From assembly GCF_005116715.1 (NCBI RefSeq), contig NZ_SWCI01000013.1:24879-88878 (forward strand): 64,000 bases of DNA. The letters are read 5' to 3'. The translations under genes and the position numbers were made by a program. Source of the DNA: Ferrimonas sediminicola. GTDB lineage: Bacteria > Pseudomonadota > Gammaproteobacteria > Enterobacterales > Shewanellaceae. The notes beneath the pieces are model-generated. The model did not search any database. It saw only the letters and a program-made list of their open reading frames with translations, and was not told the DNA's origin. Positions 33,132 to 45,286 of the stretch are shown piece by piece (positions within the stretch are counted from its first letter, which is position 1; each line of letters begins with the position of its first letter).

Positions 33132-33854
33132 CTAGCGTCGGTTCAGGGCGCTGGCCAGGGTCCAGTACTGAGTGACCCGCACCCCGGCACGGCCCAGGGT
33201 ACGGGTCACGCTTTTCAGGGTGGAGCCGGTGGTGATGATGTCGTCCACCAGGGCCACCTGCTGCCCCTCCCCTTGCTCGATGACGCCGAAGGCATCCCGC
33301 AGGTTATCCCTTCTCGCCTGCCCATCCAGCTGATGTTGCAACTGGGTGGGGCGGCTCTTAATCACCAACTGGTCCAGCAGGGGCAGCTCCAGCTCCGTCG
33401 CCAGCGCCCGGGCCACCAGCCAGGCGGGGTTAAACCCCAGCTGCCTCAGCCGCGCCCTGTGGGTGGGCACCGGCACCAGGGCCTCGGGCCAGGGCAGGAT
33501 CCCCTGCCGGTGAAGCGCGTCGATCTGGCCGGCAAGGTGCCGGGCCAGCGGGGGCACCAGCTGGGGCTGTGTCCGGGTCTTGATGTGGGCCACGCAGGGG
33601 CCGATGGGACCATGGTAGTGGAAGGCGCTGATCACCGGGCGCCAGCGCTTGCGTTTCAGGCAGGCGCCACAGCGGTAGGGGGGCACACGCTCCAGCGACC
33701 GGTGGCAGTGCAGGCATACCGAACCCAGGGCGCCGTCGTCCAGACAGACGTCGCACAGCCCGGCTCCTCGGTCCAGGGGTTGCTGGCACAGGGCGCAGCG
33801 GTTGGGTAGACTGGCCGCCACGATCGACGACAGGGCATGGGAGAGGGTCAGCAT
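33132..33854 (-). CDS. comF: ComF-family phosphoribosyltransferase-like protein
   Basis: ComF proteins are needed for uptake of single-stranded DNA in competent bacteria; the gammaproteobacterial homologue is also called GntX. The product has 240 residues. The N-terminal zinc-finger region has cysteine pairs CALC, CDVC, CLHC and CGAC. The C-terminal phosphoribosyltransferase loop is VALVDDIITTGSTL. The start is ambiguous: ATG at 33854 gives the usual N-terminus, but an ATG at 33878 has AAGGTGG just before it. The chosen ATG shares two bases (CATG) with the bioH ATG on the other strand. Confidence 0.88.
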   Translation of the reverse strand: MLTLSHALSSIVAASLPNRCALCQQPLDRGAGLCDVCLDDGALGSVCLHCHRSLERVPPYRCGACLKRKRWRPVISAFHYHGPIGPCVAHIKTRTQPQLVPPLARHLAGQIDALHRQGILPWPEALVPVPTHRARLRQLGFNPAWLVARALATELELPLLDQLVIKSRPTQLQHQLDGQARRDNLRDAFGVIEQGEGQQVALVDDIITTGSTLKSVTRTLGRAGVRVTQYWTLASALNRR

Positions 33855-34650
33855 GTCAGTAAGCCTAGACGAATCCATCCACCTTCACTGGCAGGGTGAG
33901 GGGCAAGCGCTGCTGCTGCTTCACGGCTGGGGCATGAACGGTCGAGTGTTCGACCCCTTTGCCCGGCTGCTGGCGGAGCGGGGCTTTCGAGTGGGAACGG
34001 TGGATCTGCCCGGCTTTGGCCTCAGCGCGCCCCTTGAGGGGGGGCTCAGCCTGGAAGGGCTGGGCGATGCCCTGCTTCCCCACCTGCCTCAGGGGTGCGT
34101 CCTGGCCGGCTGGTCCCTGGGGGGGATGGTGGCGACCCAACTGGCCCTGGCCAGCCCGCAACGGGTCAGCCATCTGGTGACCCTGGCCAGCTCTCCCTGC
34201 TTCCGAGCCCGTGACGGCTGGCCCGGCATCAAGCCTCGGGTGCTGGAGGGGTTTGCCCAGGCCCTGAATCAGGACCTGACGGGGACCCTGGAGCGGTTTG
34301 TGGCCCTGCAGGCGATGGGCAGTGCCAGTGCCCGCAGCGACACCAAGGCGATTCGGGCGCTGCTGACCGAGGCGCCGGAACCGGATCCCCAGGCCCTGGC
34401 TCAGGGGCTGGAGATCCTCCGGGATGCCGATCAGCGTCCGGCCCTGGCGGGGGTGCGCCAGCCCTGGCTCAGGATCTATGGTCGGCTGGACGCCCTGGTG
34501 CCCTCGGACTCCCTGGCGCCGATGGCGCGGCTGACGCCGGAGAGCCGGGAGGCGGTGTTGCCCAAGGCGGCCCATGCGCCCTTTATCTCCCATCCGCAGG
34601 AGACCGCGGATCTGATCCAGTCGTTCTTGGGGTCCGCCGCTCCCGCCTAA
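33853..34650 (+). CDS. bioH: Pimeloyl-[acyl-carrier protein] methyl ester esterase
   Basis: BioH removes the methyl group from pimeloyl-ACP methyl ester, ending the chain-building stage of biotin synthesis. It has 265 residues. The alpha/beta hydrolase triad is Ser88 (GWSLGG), Asp213 (GRLDALVP) and His241 (KAAHAPFISHP). The segment SSPCFRARDGWPGIKP is nearly the same as in E. coli BioH. GAGAGGG precedes the ATG. The other bio genes are not in this window. Confidence 0.95.
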   Translation: MSVSLDESIHLHWQGEGQALLLLHGWGMNGRVFDPFARLLAERGFRVGTVDLPGFGLSAPLEGGLSLEGLGDALLPHLPQGCVLAGWSLGGMVATQLALASPQRVSHLVTLASSPCFRARDGWPGIKPRVLEGFAQALNQDLTGTLERFVALQAMGSASARSDTKAIRALLTEAPEPDPQALAQGLEILRDADQRPALAGVRQPWLRIYGRLDALVPSDSLAPMARLTPESREAVLPKAAHAPFISHPQETADLIQSFLGSAAPA

Positions 34651-34730
34651 CAGATTTTGGGCCAACTCCTTGTTTAACTTTTTACATTTCAAGTGAGTTG
34701 GTGAATAATTGACCAGGAATAGGAGAGCCC

Positions 34731-35178
34731 ATGTTCCTGGTTTCCAACTACCCGCAAGTGCCAATCGTCACCACCAACCCGGCGACGGACGATGTCCGCC
34801 AGCAGGCGCTGGCGCGTGCGCCGGTGGTGCCGCCGCGGGAGGCGGAGCGATCCGCCTCGGAGCGGGCGCTGGACCCTGAGCATGATCCTGTCCAGATCCC
34901 CTCCGGCGGCAGGCTCAAGCGCCGCCAAGCCGAGGGGGAGGAGCCCAGGGAGGAGTCCTCACAGCCGGAGCATCAGGCCAAGGGAGGCGTGTTTGAGCTG
35001 TGGCGCCCTCCCACCTTTGACCGGCCCGGCGTGCGTCGTCAGGAGTCGGGGCTGGCTCCCCGCACCGGCGCTCACCCGTCGGTGGAGTTGAGCGATAACG
35101 AGTACCAGAGGTTTACCCGAATCCTCCACCGTCGCTACAGCCAGGTGGCCCGGCCCGCCGAGCCACCGGCTTTTCAGG

Positions 35179-35189
<11 letters not shown>
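34731..35189 (+). CDS. Conserved hypothetical protein, mostly disordered
   Basis: The product has 152 residues, with no signal peptide and no membrane helix. The first 35 residues ([20 protein letters not shown]...) and the last 45 ([22 protein letters not shown]) look ordered, and the middle is rich in Glu, Arg, Pro and Gln and probably unstructured. I recall similar small genes beside bioH in Shewanella relatives, but do not recognise a function. TAGGAGAG gives a good ribosome site. The stop overlaps the convergent tex gene by 11 bp. Confidence 0.72.
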
Positions 35190-37515
<2,326 letters not shown>

Positions 37516-37612
37516 AGCGGTTGAATTTGCCTTTGATGGTTATGCGAGATAAAACTAAACCGGAATCTATCACAGACCTTCCCGGTTTTACCCACAACAC
37601 CTTAGCGACTGA

Positions 37613-38095
37613 ATGAAAAAAGCCAACCTTATTACCCGAGAGGGGTGGAACACCCTGGAGCAGGAACTGAAATACCTATGGAAGGAGGAGCGCCCGCGGG
37701 TGACGCAAGCGGTGCAGGAGGCGGCCGCCCTGGGGGACCGCTCCGAAAACGCCGAATACATCTACGGCAAGAAGCGGCTGAGGGAGATCGACCGCCGGGT
37801 GCGCTTCCTCTCCAAGCGGATGGAGCAGCTGCGCATCGTCGAGCCGGATCCCCGCCAGGAGGGCCGGGTCTACTTCGGCGCCTGGGTGGTGCTGGAGTCG
37901 GAGGAGGGCGAGCTGCGCCGTTATCGGCTGGTGGGCCCGGACGAGTTCAATGTCAGCGAGGGCAAGGTCAGCATCGACTCCCCGCTGGCGAGGGCCCTGC
38001 TGGGCAAAGAGGTGGACGACGAGGTGATGGTTCGGACACCGGAAGGCGAGCAGATCTACTATATCAATGAGATACGCTATAAGGCAGCGGATTAA
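37613..38095 (+). CDS. greB: Transcription elongation factor GreB
   Basis: GreB enters the RNA polymerase secondary channel and stimulates cleavage of backtracked RNA. It has 160 residues. An N-terminal coiled coil carries the tip motif LGDRSENAEY with the acidic residues used in catalysis, and a C-terminal FKBP-like domain follows. The tex-greB-ompR order is common in gammaproteobacteria. The ribosome site is weak. Confidence 0.94.
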   Translation: MKKANLITREGWNTLEQELKYLWKEERPRVTQAVQEAAALGDRSENAEYIYGKKRLREIDRRVRFLSKRMEQLRIVEPDPRQEGRVYFGAWVVLESEEGELRRYRLVGPDEFNVSEGKVSIDSPLARALLGKEVDDEVMVRTPEGEQIYYINEIRYKAAD

Positions 38096-38106
38096 GGGAG
38101 AGGCAG

Positions 38107-38832
38107 ATGACTCAGGAAACCTCAAAGATTCTGGTGGTGGACGACGATCTCAGGCTTAGGAGCCTGATCGAACGCTACCTGGGCGAACAGGGCTATCAGG
38201 TGCGGGCGGCGGCCAACTCCGAGCAGATGGACCGTCTGCTGGAGCGGGAGAACTTCCACCTGCTGGTGCTGGATCTGATGTTGCCGGGCGAGGATGGCCT
38301 GAGTATCTGTCGCCGCCTGCGTCAGGCCAACAATGAGATCCCCATCGTCATGCTCACCGCCAAGGGGGATGAGGTGGACCGCATCATCGGCCTGGAGTTG
38401 GGGGCGGACGACTACCTGCCCAAGCCATTCAACCCCCGTGAGCTGCTGGCCCGGATCAAGGCGGTACTGCGCCGCCGTCCCGGCGAAGTCCCCGGCGCCC
38501 CCTCCCAGAAGGAGCAGGAGGTGGTGTTTGGTGAGTATCGCCTCAACCTGGCCACCCGGGAGATGTTCAAGGGGGAGGAGCCCATCTCGCTCACCTCGGG
38601 GGAGTTTGCCGTACTCAAGGTGCTGGTGTCCCACCCCAGGGAACCCATGAGCCGGGACAAGCTGATGAATCAGGCCCGCGGCCGTGACTACAGCGCCCTG
38701 GAGCGCTCCATCGATGTGCAGGTGTCGCGTCTGCGCCGGCTGATCGAGGAGGACCCCGGCAACCCCAGATACATTCAGACCGTGTGGGGGCTGGGCTACG
38801 TGTTCGTCCCCGACGGCAGCTCCGCCAAGTAG
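38107..38832 (+). CDS. ompR: Osmolarity response regulator OmpR
   Basis: This two-component response regulator has 241 residues. The receiver domain has the acidic pair Asp12-Asp13, phospho-acceptor Asp56 (LLVLDLMLPGEDG) and the TAKG and K of YLPKPF. The C-terminal winged-helix DNA-binding domain starts near residue 135. It probably controls porin and envelope genes with EnvZ. GGGAGAGG precedes the ATG, and envZ starts on the next base after its stop. Confidence 0.95.
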   Translation: MTQETSKILVVDDDLRLRSLIERYLGEQGYQVRAAANSEQMDRLLERENFHLLVLDLMLPGEDGLSICRRLRQANNEIPIVMLTAKGDEVDRIIGLELGADDYLPKPFNPRELLARIKAVLRRRPGEVPGAPSQKEQEVVFGEYRLNLATREMFKGEEPISLTSGEFAVLKVLVSHPREPMSRDKLMNQARGRDYSALERSIDVQVSRLRRLIEEDPGNPRYIQTVWGLGYVFVPDGSSAK

Positions 38833-40137
38833 ATGGTTTCCCGGCTGCTGCCCCGCAGTAACTTCGGCCAGACGGTACTGCTGATCGGCTGTCTGCTGCT
38901 GATCAACCAACTGGTGTCCTACATCTCCATGGACATCTACGTGGTGCGCCCCTCGACCCAGCAGATCAACCAGCTGCTCTCCCGCCAGGTGGAGCTGTTG
39001 TTTCGGGATCTGGAGCTGGACCGCACCAAGCTGACCGTGGTGGATGCCCTGAGGGACAAGCTGGCGGACGACGACTACATGAAGGTGTTTACCCTGCCTG
39101 AGGCCCGCCAGAATGGGCTGAGGGAGGCGCGCCTCTACTATGTGCTGTCGGATCAGATGTCCCAGTACCTGGGGGGCGAAGCCGAGGTGCGCATCTCCTT
39201 CGGGGAGCAGTACCTGATCTGGATACGCCCCCCCCAGGCGCCGTCGGTGTGGCTGAGGGTGCCCCTGACCGGCTTCGACGAGTCGGTGATCTCGCCGCTG
39301 ACCGTCTACCTGATGGTTATCGGCGCCCTGTCGGTGGTGGGGGGCTGGTGGTTCGCCCGCCAGCAGAGCCGTCCCCTGCGGCGGCTGCAGCGGGCAGCCC
39401 TGGCGGTGTCCCGGGGCAAGTTTCCCGATCCCCTGCCCCTGAAGGGGCCGGCGGAGGTGATGGCGGTCACCCAGGCCTTCAACCAGATGTCCCGTTCGAT
39501 GAAGCAGCTGGAGACCGACCGGCAGCTGCTGCTGGCCGGGGTGTCCCACGATCTGCGGACCCCCTTGACCCGCATCCGCCTGGCCAGTGAGATGATGAGC
39601 GACCAGGACAGCTTCCTCAAAGAGGGGATAGAGCACGACATTGATGACATGAACAACATCATCGACCAGTTTATCGAGTTTGTCCGCGGTTCGCCCGCCG
39701 AGGAGCACGCCAGCACCAGCCTGGATGACCTGCTTCAGGAGGCGGCCCAGCAGGAGAGTCTGCGTCACACCAAGGTGGAGTTGAGCCTGGGCCAGGTACC
39801 GGCCATCCCCATGCCGGTGATCGCCATCAAGCGGGTGCTGGCCAACCTGATTGAGAACGGCGTGCGCTACGGCGGTGGCGACCTCAAGCTCAGCTCCGGG
39901 TTTGACGGCCGCTGGGTGTGGTTTGCCGTCTCCGACAATGGCCCCGGCATTCCGCCGAAGCAGATGGAGTCCCTGTTTGAGCCCTTTACCCAGGGTGACT
40001 CGGCCCGCGGGTCGGTCGGATCCGGCCTGGGGCTGGCCATCGTCAAACGGGTGGTGGACAGTGAGGGGGGCCGGGTGGAGCTGGCCAACCGCAGTCATGG
40101 AGGTTTACGAGCGACCGTATGGTTACCCCGACCCTGA
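38833..40137 (+). CDS. envZ: Osmosensor histidine kinase EnvZ
   Basis: The kinase has 434 residues. Two membrane helices (about 13-35 and 154-176) flank a periplasmic domain. HAMP follows, then the dimerisation domain with His239 in [14 protein letters not shown], and an ATPase domain with [17 protein letters not shown] and GSGLGLAI motifs. It is transcribed with ompR. The 3' end overlaps the next gene by 19 bp. Confidence 0.95.
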   Translation: MVSRLLPRSNFGQTVLLIGCLLLINQLVSYISMDIYVVRPSTQQINQLLSRQVELLFRDLELDRTKLTVVDALRDKLADDDYMKVFTLPEARQNGLREARLYYVLSDQMSQYLGGEAEVRISFGEQYLIWIRPPQAPSVWLRVPLTGFDESVISPLTVYLMVIGALSVVGGWWFARQQSRPLRRLQRAALAVSRGKFPDPLPLKGPAEVMAVTQAFNQMSRSMKQLETDRQLLLAGVSHDLRTPLTRIRLASEMMSDQDSFLKEGIEHDIDDMNNIIDQFIEFVRGSPAEEHASTSLDDLLQEAAQQESLRHTKVELSLGQVPAIPMPVIAIKRVLANLIENGVRYGGGDLKLSSGFDGRWVWFAVSDNGPGIPPKQMESLFEPFTQGDSARGSVGSGLGLAIVKRVVDSEGGRVELANRSHGGLRATVWLPRP

Positions 40138-40946
40138 TTCTGGCCGCCGCCCTGGCGGCCCCCATGGAACCTTTGCCCTCCCAGATGGAGGAGATCTCCG
40201 GCCTGGCGTGGGACGGCCGCCAGCTGTGGGCCCACAATGACAGCGGCGATGGCCCCCGCCTGTACCGCTTCGACAGGCAGGGGCGCTACCTGGGGCGGGT
40301 CAGCTTTGCCGGTGCCGACGCCCGTGACTGGGAGGACATCACCAGCGACGGCGAATCCCTGTTTGTGGCCGATTGTGGCAACAACCGCGGCAACCGGCGG
40401 GATCTCACCATCTACCGGGCGCCCCTGCCCGGCGCGGACAGCGACAGGGTCAGTGCCGTTCCCATCCATTTCTCCTTCTCCGAGCAGAGAGACTTCAGCC
40501 GCAAGGGTTACACCCACAACTTCGACTGTGAGGCGATCGTCGCCACAGAGGAGTCGCTGTGGGTGTTCTCCAAGAACTGGGGAGATGGCCAGAGCCGGGT
40601 CTACCGTTTGCCCAAGGAGCCCGGGGAGTATCGCTCCACGGCGATCCAGACCCTGGCGGTGCATGGCCAGATCACCGCCGCCGACTGGCAGCCGCAGACC
40701 GGCCGCATCGCCCTGCTGGGATATCGGGGGGGATTGGCGTTTCGCCCCTTCATCTGGATCGCCCGCATGGATGAGCGTGGGGTCGATTGGCAGAGTGCCC
40801 GCCGCTACACACCGCTGCAGGCCGGTCAGTGGGAGGCGGTCACCTGGGTGTCACCCACCACCCTGTTGCTGGGTAAGGAGTCCAGTGACGTCAGTGATCA
40901 TGGCTGGCTGCTGTGGCAACCTCCGCTGGAGACTGTCAAAGAGTAG
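40119..40946 (+). CDS. Predicted exported beta-propeller protein
   Basis: The protein has 275 residues. A short signal-like N-terminus ([15 protein letters not shown]) is followed by repeated strands with the pattern [27 protein letters not shown] and further [16 protein letters not shown] and [18 protein letters not shown] blocks. This suggests a five- or six-bladed propeller like SdiA-regulated or phytase-like proteins. No catalytic residues can be assigned. The start lies inside the end of envZ, with GGAGG 15 bp upstream. It probably depends on ompR-envZ transcription. A terminator follows. Confidence 0.75.
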   Translation: MVTPTLILAAALAAPMEPLPSQMEEISGLAWDGRQLWAHNDSGDGPRLYRFDRQGRYLGRVSFAGADARDWEDITSDGESLFVADCGNNRGNRRDLTIYRAPLPGADSDRVSAVPIHFSFSEQRDFSRKGYTHNFDCEAIVATEESLWVFSKNWGDGQSRVYRLPKEPGEYRSTAIQTLAVHGQITAADWQPQTGRIALLGYRGGLAFRPFIWIARMDERGVDWQSARRYTPLQAGQWEAVTWVSPTTLLLGKESSDVSDHGWLLWQPPLETVKE

Positions 40947-40968
40947 CGGTTCAGTGGCTCATGGAAGC

Positions 40969-41000
40969 AAGAGGACTCCCGGGGGAGTCCTCTTCTGTTT
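40969..41000 (+). terminator. Terminator of the greB-ompR-envZ region
   Basis: AAGAGGACTCCC and GGGAGTCCTCTT form a 12-bp stem with a very tight loop, followed by TCTTCTGTTT. It ends transcription before convergent pckA. Confidence 0.85.
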
Positions 41001-41083
41001 CCGCTACCGCAACGACTCGCAGTTGATGGGGTGGTTGTCAAATATTTGATTTATTTATAATTTATGCCATGTTTGCGGAGGGT

Positions 41084-42625
41084 CTACCCCCTGGGTCCCG
41101 CAGCGATGACGGCCTCGGCGACCTGGTACTTGGCGAAGTTCTCCCTGAACTCCGCCGCCAGTTTGGCGGCGTAGCGATCATACTCGGCGCCGTCCTCCCA
41201 GGTGTCGCGCGGCGTGAGCAGCCGGCTGTCCACGCCGGCAATGGCCAGGGGGACATCCAGGTTCAGCTGGGGCAGATGCCGGGTCTTGGCGTCGGCCAGG
41301 TCGCCGGAAACGATGGCGTCGATGATCGCCCGGGTGGTGGGGATATCGAAGCGTTGACCTACCCCGAACGGACCGCCGGTCCAGCCGGTGTTCACCAGGT
41401 ATACCTTGGTGTCGAAGCTTTCGATGCGCTTCATCAGCAGCTCGGCGTACACTCCGGCCGGGCGGGGGAAGAAGGGCGCGCCGAAGCAGGTGGAGAAGGT
41501 GGACTGGATGCCGGCTGTCGACCCCATCTCGGTGGAGCCCACCTTAGCGGTATAGCCGGAGAGGAAGTGGTAGGCCGCGGCCTCCTTGCTCAGGCAGGAG
41601 ACGGGAGGCAGGACGCCGGAGACATCACAGGTGAGGAATACCACCGCATTGGGTTCCGCGCCGCGGTTGGCCTCGATGCGGCGGGCGATGTGCTCCAGGG
41701 GATAGGCGGCCCGGCTGTTCTGGGTCAGGTGGTCGTCGCTGTAGTCCGGGGTACGCTCACCATCGAGCACCACGTTTTCCAGCACGGCGCCGAAGTGGAT
41801 GGCGTTCCAGATCACCGGTTCATTCTTGGCGGACAGGTCGATGCACTTGGCGTAACAGCCGCCCTCGATGTTGAAGACACCGCCCGGGGCCCAGCCATGC
41901 TCATCGTCACCGATGAGGGCCCGTTTGGGATCAGCGGACAGGGTGGTCTTGCCGGTGCCGGACAGCCCGAAGAACAGGGTGGTGTCCCCCTTCTCACCCA
42001 CGTTGGCGGAGCAGTGCATCGGCAGCACTCCTTTGGCGGGAAGCAGGAAGTTCTGCACGGAGAACATCGACTTCTTCATCTCGCCGGCGTAGCGCATCCC
42101 CGCCAGCAGCACCTTGCGCTGGGCGAAGTTGATGACCACCGCGCCGTCGGAGTGGGTGCCGTCGCGTTCGGGCACACACTGGAAGCCGGGGGCGTTGTAG
42201 ATCTGCCATTCCGCCTTGCCGCTTTGGTTGTAGCGTTTGGGTACGATGAACAGGTTGCGGGCGAACAGTTGTTGCCAGGCGGTTTCCGTGGTGACCCGAA
42301 CCGGCAGGTAGTGTTCGGGATCGGCCCCCACCTCCAGCTCTGACTGGAAACACTCCTTTTCCGCCAGGTAGGCCTGCACCTGACACCAGAGGGCATCGAA
42401 CTTGTCGCCGTCGAAGGGCTTGTTGATGCCGCCCCAGTCGATCTCGTTTTCGGTGGAGGCTTCCTTGACGATAAAGCGGTCGTTGGGCGAGCGGCCGGTG
42501 CGCACGCCGGTTTCGACGCAGAGGGCGCCGTTGTCCGCCAGCCTGCCTTCGCCGCGGATGAGGGCGTGCTCCACCAGCTCGGCAGTGGAAAGGTTGTTGA
42601 GTACACGCATCCTGCATGTGGTCAT
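41084..42625 (-). CDS. pckA: Phosphoenolpyruvate carboxykinase (ATP)
   Basis: PckA turns oxaloacetate and ATP into phosphoenolpyruvate and CO2 for gluconeogenesis. The ATG at 42625 follows AAGGAG by ten bases and gives 513 residues, as I recall for Shewanella-type enzymes; an ATG 21 bp upstream has no ribosome site. Kinase motifs are visible: the P-loop [10 protein letters not shown], the DDEHGW metal site and the [10 protein letters not shown] substrate loop. A CRP-like site and a terminator hairpin lie between it and hslO. Confidence 0.96.
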   Translation of the reverse strand: MTTCRMRVLNNLSTAELVEHALIRGEGRLADNGALCVETGVRTGRSPNDRFIVKEASTENEIDWGGINKPFDGDKFDALWCQVQAYLAEKECFQSELEVGADPEHYLPVRVTTETAWQQLFARNLFIVPKRYNQSGKAEWQIYNAPGFQCVPERDGTHSDGAVVINFAQRKVLLAGMRYAGEMKKSMFSVQNFLLPAKGVLPMHCSANVGEKGDTTLFFGLSGTGKTTLSADPKRALIGDDEHGWAPGGVFNIEGGCYAKCIDLSAKNEPVIWNAIHFGAVLENVVLDGERTPDYSDDHLTQNSRAAYPLEHIARRIEANRGAEPNAVVFLTCDVSGVLPPVSCLSKEAAAYHFLSGYTAKVGSTEMGSTAGIQSTFSTCFGAPFFPRPAGVYAELLMKRIESFDTKVYLVNTGWTGGPFGVGQRFDIPTTRAIIDAIVSGDLADAKTRHLPQLNLDVPLAIAGVDSRLLTPRDTWEDGAEYDRYAAKLAAEFRENFAKYQVAEAVIAAGPRG

Positions 42626-42758
42626 ACTGTTTTGACTCCTTGGCATCCGGACTCCTGCCGTCCGCCTGATTTTGATCTGTTGTGGGGAGAGCGGTAGGGA
42701 TTGAACGCTTACTGTTCAACGGGGGAGTGTAGCGTCGATGGGAAAAAAGATCGATATT

Positions 42759-42774
42759 CGTGACACAGATCAAA
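42759..42774. promoter_or_regulatory. CRP-like site upstream of pckA
   Basis: On the minus strand TTTGA-TCTGTG-TCACG matches eight of ten bases of TGTGA-N6-TCACA. It lies 134 bp upstream of the pckA ATG. Catabolite control of a gluconeogenic gene would make sense. Its edge overlaps the terminator hairpin of hslO. Confidence 0.45.
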
Positions 42775-42796
42775 GGGCGGCACCCTGGCCGCCCTT
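42773..42796 (-). terminator. Terminator after hslR-hslO
   Basis: On the minus strand AAGGGCGGC and GCCGCCCTT form a 9-bp stem with a 6-base loop, 22 bp after the hslO stop. Only a short T run follows. Confidence 0.7.
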
Positions 42797-42818
42797 ATCC
42801 AACAATTGATGTCCGCTA

Positions 42819-43679
42819 TCAGTGGCTCTGGGCGGAACTGCCGGCGGAGCCGGCCCACAGGGCCTCTATGTCAATGCGGTCGAAGCGGTAATCGGCGCCA
42901 CAGTAGTCGCAGTGGAGGGCGATCTGCCCCTGCTCCTCCAGGACGCTCTCCAGATCCTCCCTGGGCAGGGTGGAGAGGGCGGCCAGGCTGCGCTCGCGGG
43001 AGCAGCCGCACTTGAAGCTGACTTCGGTGGGGTCGAACAGGCGCAGCTCCTCCTGGTGGTAGAGGCGGTGTAGCACCTGCTTGGCATCCAGGGAGAACAG
43101 CTCCTCGGCCTTGATGGTGTCGGTCAGGGATTCCAGGTGCTCGAATTCCACCTCCTGGTCCTTGCCGCTGTCGGGCAGCGCCTGCAGCAGCATGCCGACG
43201 GCGTGCAGGGCATCGGTGTGCAGCCACAGCCGGGTCTTGAGCTGTTCAGACTGGGCAAAATACTGTTCCAGGCAGCCGGCCAGGGTGGCCTGCTCCAGGC
43301 CGACGATTCCCTGGTAGCGCTCCCCTTCGTCGGGGGTGATGGTGATCACCAGCTGCCCCTGGCCGACCATCTGCTTGAGATCGCCTTCGGGGTCGCCCTC
43401 CCAGCGGGCGATGGCGCGAAGTTGCTGGTTGTGGTTGCCGTTGACGGCCACCAGCTTGACCGGGCCGCTGCCCTGCAGCTGCACGGCGATCTCCCCTTCG
43501 AACTTGAGGATGGCGGTGAGCAGTGAGGTGGCGGCCAGCATCTCGCCCAGCAGGCGGGCGACCGCATCCGGATAGGCCTTGGCGGCCAGCACCTGCTGGT
43601 AGCTCTGCTCCAGCTGCACGATTTCGCCGCGCACATCGGCTTGTTCAAACAGGTAACGGTATAACTTGTCTTGGCTCAT
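42819..43679 (-). CDS. hslO: Redox-regulated chaperone Hsp33
   Basis: Hsp33 is a holdase switched on by oxidation in the cytoplasm. It has 286 residues. The C-terminal zinc switch has the expected cysteines: CGC in [10 protein letters not shown] and CDYC near the end, the CXC...CXXC pattern. The gene follows hslR by 14 bp, so the two heat-shock genes probably share a transcript. Confidence 0.95.
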   Translation of the reverse strand: MSQDKLYRYLFEQADVRGEIVQLEQSYQQVLAAKAYPDAVARLLGEMLAATSLLTAILKFEGEIAVQLQGSGPVKLVAVNGNHNQQLRAIARWEGDPEGDLKQMVGQGQLVITITPDEGERYQGIVGLEQATLAGCLEQYFAQSEQLKTRLWLHTDALHAVGMLLQALPDSGKDQEVEFEHLESLTDTIKAEELFSLDAKQVLHRLYHQEELRLFDPTEVSFKCGCSRERSLAALSTLPREDLESVLEEQGQIALHCDYCGADYRFDRIDIEALWAGSAGSSAQSH

Positions 43680-43693
43680 GATGGTCTCTTTGC

Positions 43694-44098
43694 TTACTGC
43701 TGCTTCAGCTTCATGATCTGGCGGCGCTGTTTCTTGTCCGGCCGTGAGGAGACCAGCGGCTGACCCGCTGACTCGAGTCTCCGTGATGTGGAGGCGGCTT
43801 CCCGCTTTTTCAAGCTCTCCTCGGTTTCCCGGTACAGCTGCTGTGCCAACGGGGCGGACAGGCGCTTTTCGGACAGGCCGAGCACCACCACTTCCCGTTC
43901 GTCATTGCCTTGCCACAGGGTGAGGGTGCTGCCAACACAGATGAGTCGGCTTGGCTTGCAGCGCTGGCCGTTGTGGTGAACCTTGCCGCCGCTGACCATC
44001 TCCTGGGCCAGGGGGCGAGTCTTGTAGAAGCGGGCCGCCCACAGCCATTTGTCGATGCGGACTGAGGTCAATTCGGTATGTGGCTGTTTTTTGGTCAT
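43694..44098 (-). CDS. hslR: Ribosome-associated heat shock protein Hsp15
   Basis: Hsp15 binds free 50S subunits that carry a stranded nascent chain. It has 134 residues. An S4 RNA-binding domain ([19 protein letters not shown]) is at the N-terminus, and a basic tail ([13 protein letters not shown]) is at the C-terminus. Confidence 0.94.
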   Translation of the reverse strand: MTKKQPHTELTSVRIDKWLWAARFYKTRPLAQEMVSGGKVHHNGQRCKPSRLICVGSTLTLWQGNDEREVVVLGLSEKRLSAPLAQQLYRETEESLKKREAASTSRRLESAGQPLVSSRPDKKQRRQIMKLKQQ

Positions 44099-44260
44099 GT
44101 TTCGGTATTCTACTGCCTAAAGCGAGAGGTCGCGCGGCCAATGAAGATCAAAAACTGGGGGAGCCTCACAGCGTTGTGGGGTTGCCAAGGGTAGCATAAA
44201 TGGCCAAATTTGACTATGACATCCATGTGGCCACAGAGTGGGGTAAAGGGTTGTTGCGCC

Positions 44261-44289
44261 TTGGGTGGTGGGTTAGCATGGCCTATACG
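44261..44289 (+). promoter_or_regulatory. Possible promoter of the gsp operon
   Basis: TTGGGT and TATACG are separated by 17 bp and end 62 bp before the gspC ATG, followed by an AT-rich leader. The 253-bp gap between hslR and gspC holds nothing else that I can support. Confidence 0.4.
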
Positions 44290-44351
44290 AATTTTTTTAT
44301 TATTTCTAATTCGATACGCTGCCGGCACTGAGAGTAAAGAGCACTGAATTT

Positions 44352-45278
44352 ATGGATTATCTGCAGCAGGGACTCAACGGCCTTGCCAAACTGCCACAAG
44401 CGGCCATCGCTCGGGTCCTGACCGTCCTGTTGGCGGTCTACGCCATCTATCTCGCTTCCCAGCTGACCTGGATGATGGTGCCTCAGGAGAGTGGTTCCAA
44501 GGCGGTATGGCGGCCACAGACTCAGCAGGGCAGCCAGAGCCAGGGACGGGACCTCAGCCAGGTGCAGTCCCTCAACCTGTTTGGTCAGTTGGACAGGAGC
44601 AAGCCTGCCAAGAAGCCGGTGGTGGAAACCAACCTGATCACCGATGCCCCCAAGACGACGCTGAGGATCCTGCTGACCGGCCTGGTGGCCAGCTCCGAGC
44701 AGGAGCGGGGCATCGCCATCATCGAGAGTGCCGGAAGCCAGGACACCTATGGCATCGGCGACAAGATCAAGGGCACCTCCGCCAGCCTGCATGAGGTCTA
44801 TGCCGATCGGGCGATCATCGTCAACCGTGGACGTTACGAAACCGTAATGTTGGACGGGGTGGAGTACAGCAAGACCATCACCGATGAAACCAAACGGCTC
44901 AAGCAGACGCCACCCGAGACACTGCAGCAGGATCTGCGAGAGGACGACGAGGTCTCCCGCCAGTTGGATCAGGCCCGCTCCGCCCTGCTGGAAGACCCGG
45001 GCAAGCTGACCGACTACCTCTCTATCAGTCCTGTGAAATCCCAGGAGGGGGGACTGAAGGGGTATCGATTGAACCCAGGCAAAGACCGGGCTCTGTTTAC
45101 CCAAGCCGGACTGAAGGCCGGCGATCTCGCGGTGGCCATCAATGGCTACGACCTGACCCAGATGTCCGAGGCGATGCAGGTGCTCGCCGAACTGCCGGAG
45201 CTGACCGAGATGTCGGTGATGGTGGAGCGGGAAGGTCAACTCACGGAAATCATGTTTAGCCTGCCAAACCAGAACTGA
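44352..45278 (+). CDS. gspC: Type II secretion protein GspC
   Basis: GspC links the inner-membrane platform to the secretin. It has 308 residues. A short cytoplasmic part and one membrane helix (about 20-40) are followed by the periplasmic HR domain (about 75-175). A C-terminal PDZ domain (about 220-305, with GLKAGDLAVAINGYDL) helps choose substrates. It is the first gene of the gspC-N operon. Confidence 0.93.
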   Translation: MDYLQQGLNGLAKLPQAAIARVLTVLLAVYAIYLASQLTWMMVPQESGSKAVWRPQTQQGSQSQGRDLSQVQSLNLFGQLDRSKPAKKPVVETNLITDAPKTTLRILLTGLVASSEQERGIAIIESAGSQDTYGIGDKIKGTSASLHEVYADRAIIVNRGRYETVMLDGVEYSKTITDETKRLKQTPPETLQQDLREDDEVSRQLDQARSALLEDPGKLTDYLSISPVKSQEGGLKGYRLNPGKDRALFTQAGLKAGDLAVAINGYDLTQMSEAMQVLAELPELTEMSVMVEREGQLTEIMFSLPNQN

Positions 45279-45286
45279 TCAGGGCT

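Noticed and set aside
38122..40098. 658-codon minus-strand frame opposite ompR-envZ
   Set aside because: Shadow frame; ompR and envZ are complete with all catalytic motifs.
44110..44328. Short minus-strand frame between hslR and gspC
   Set aside because: No ribosome site, no similarity, and it would occupy the gsp promoter region.
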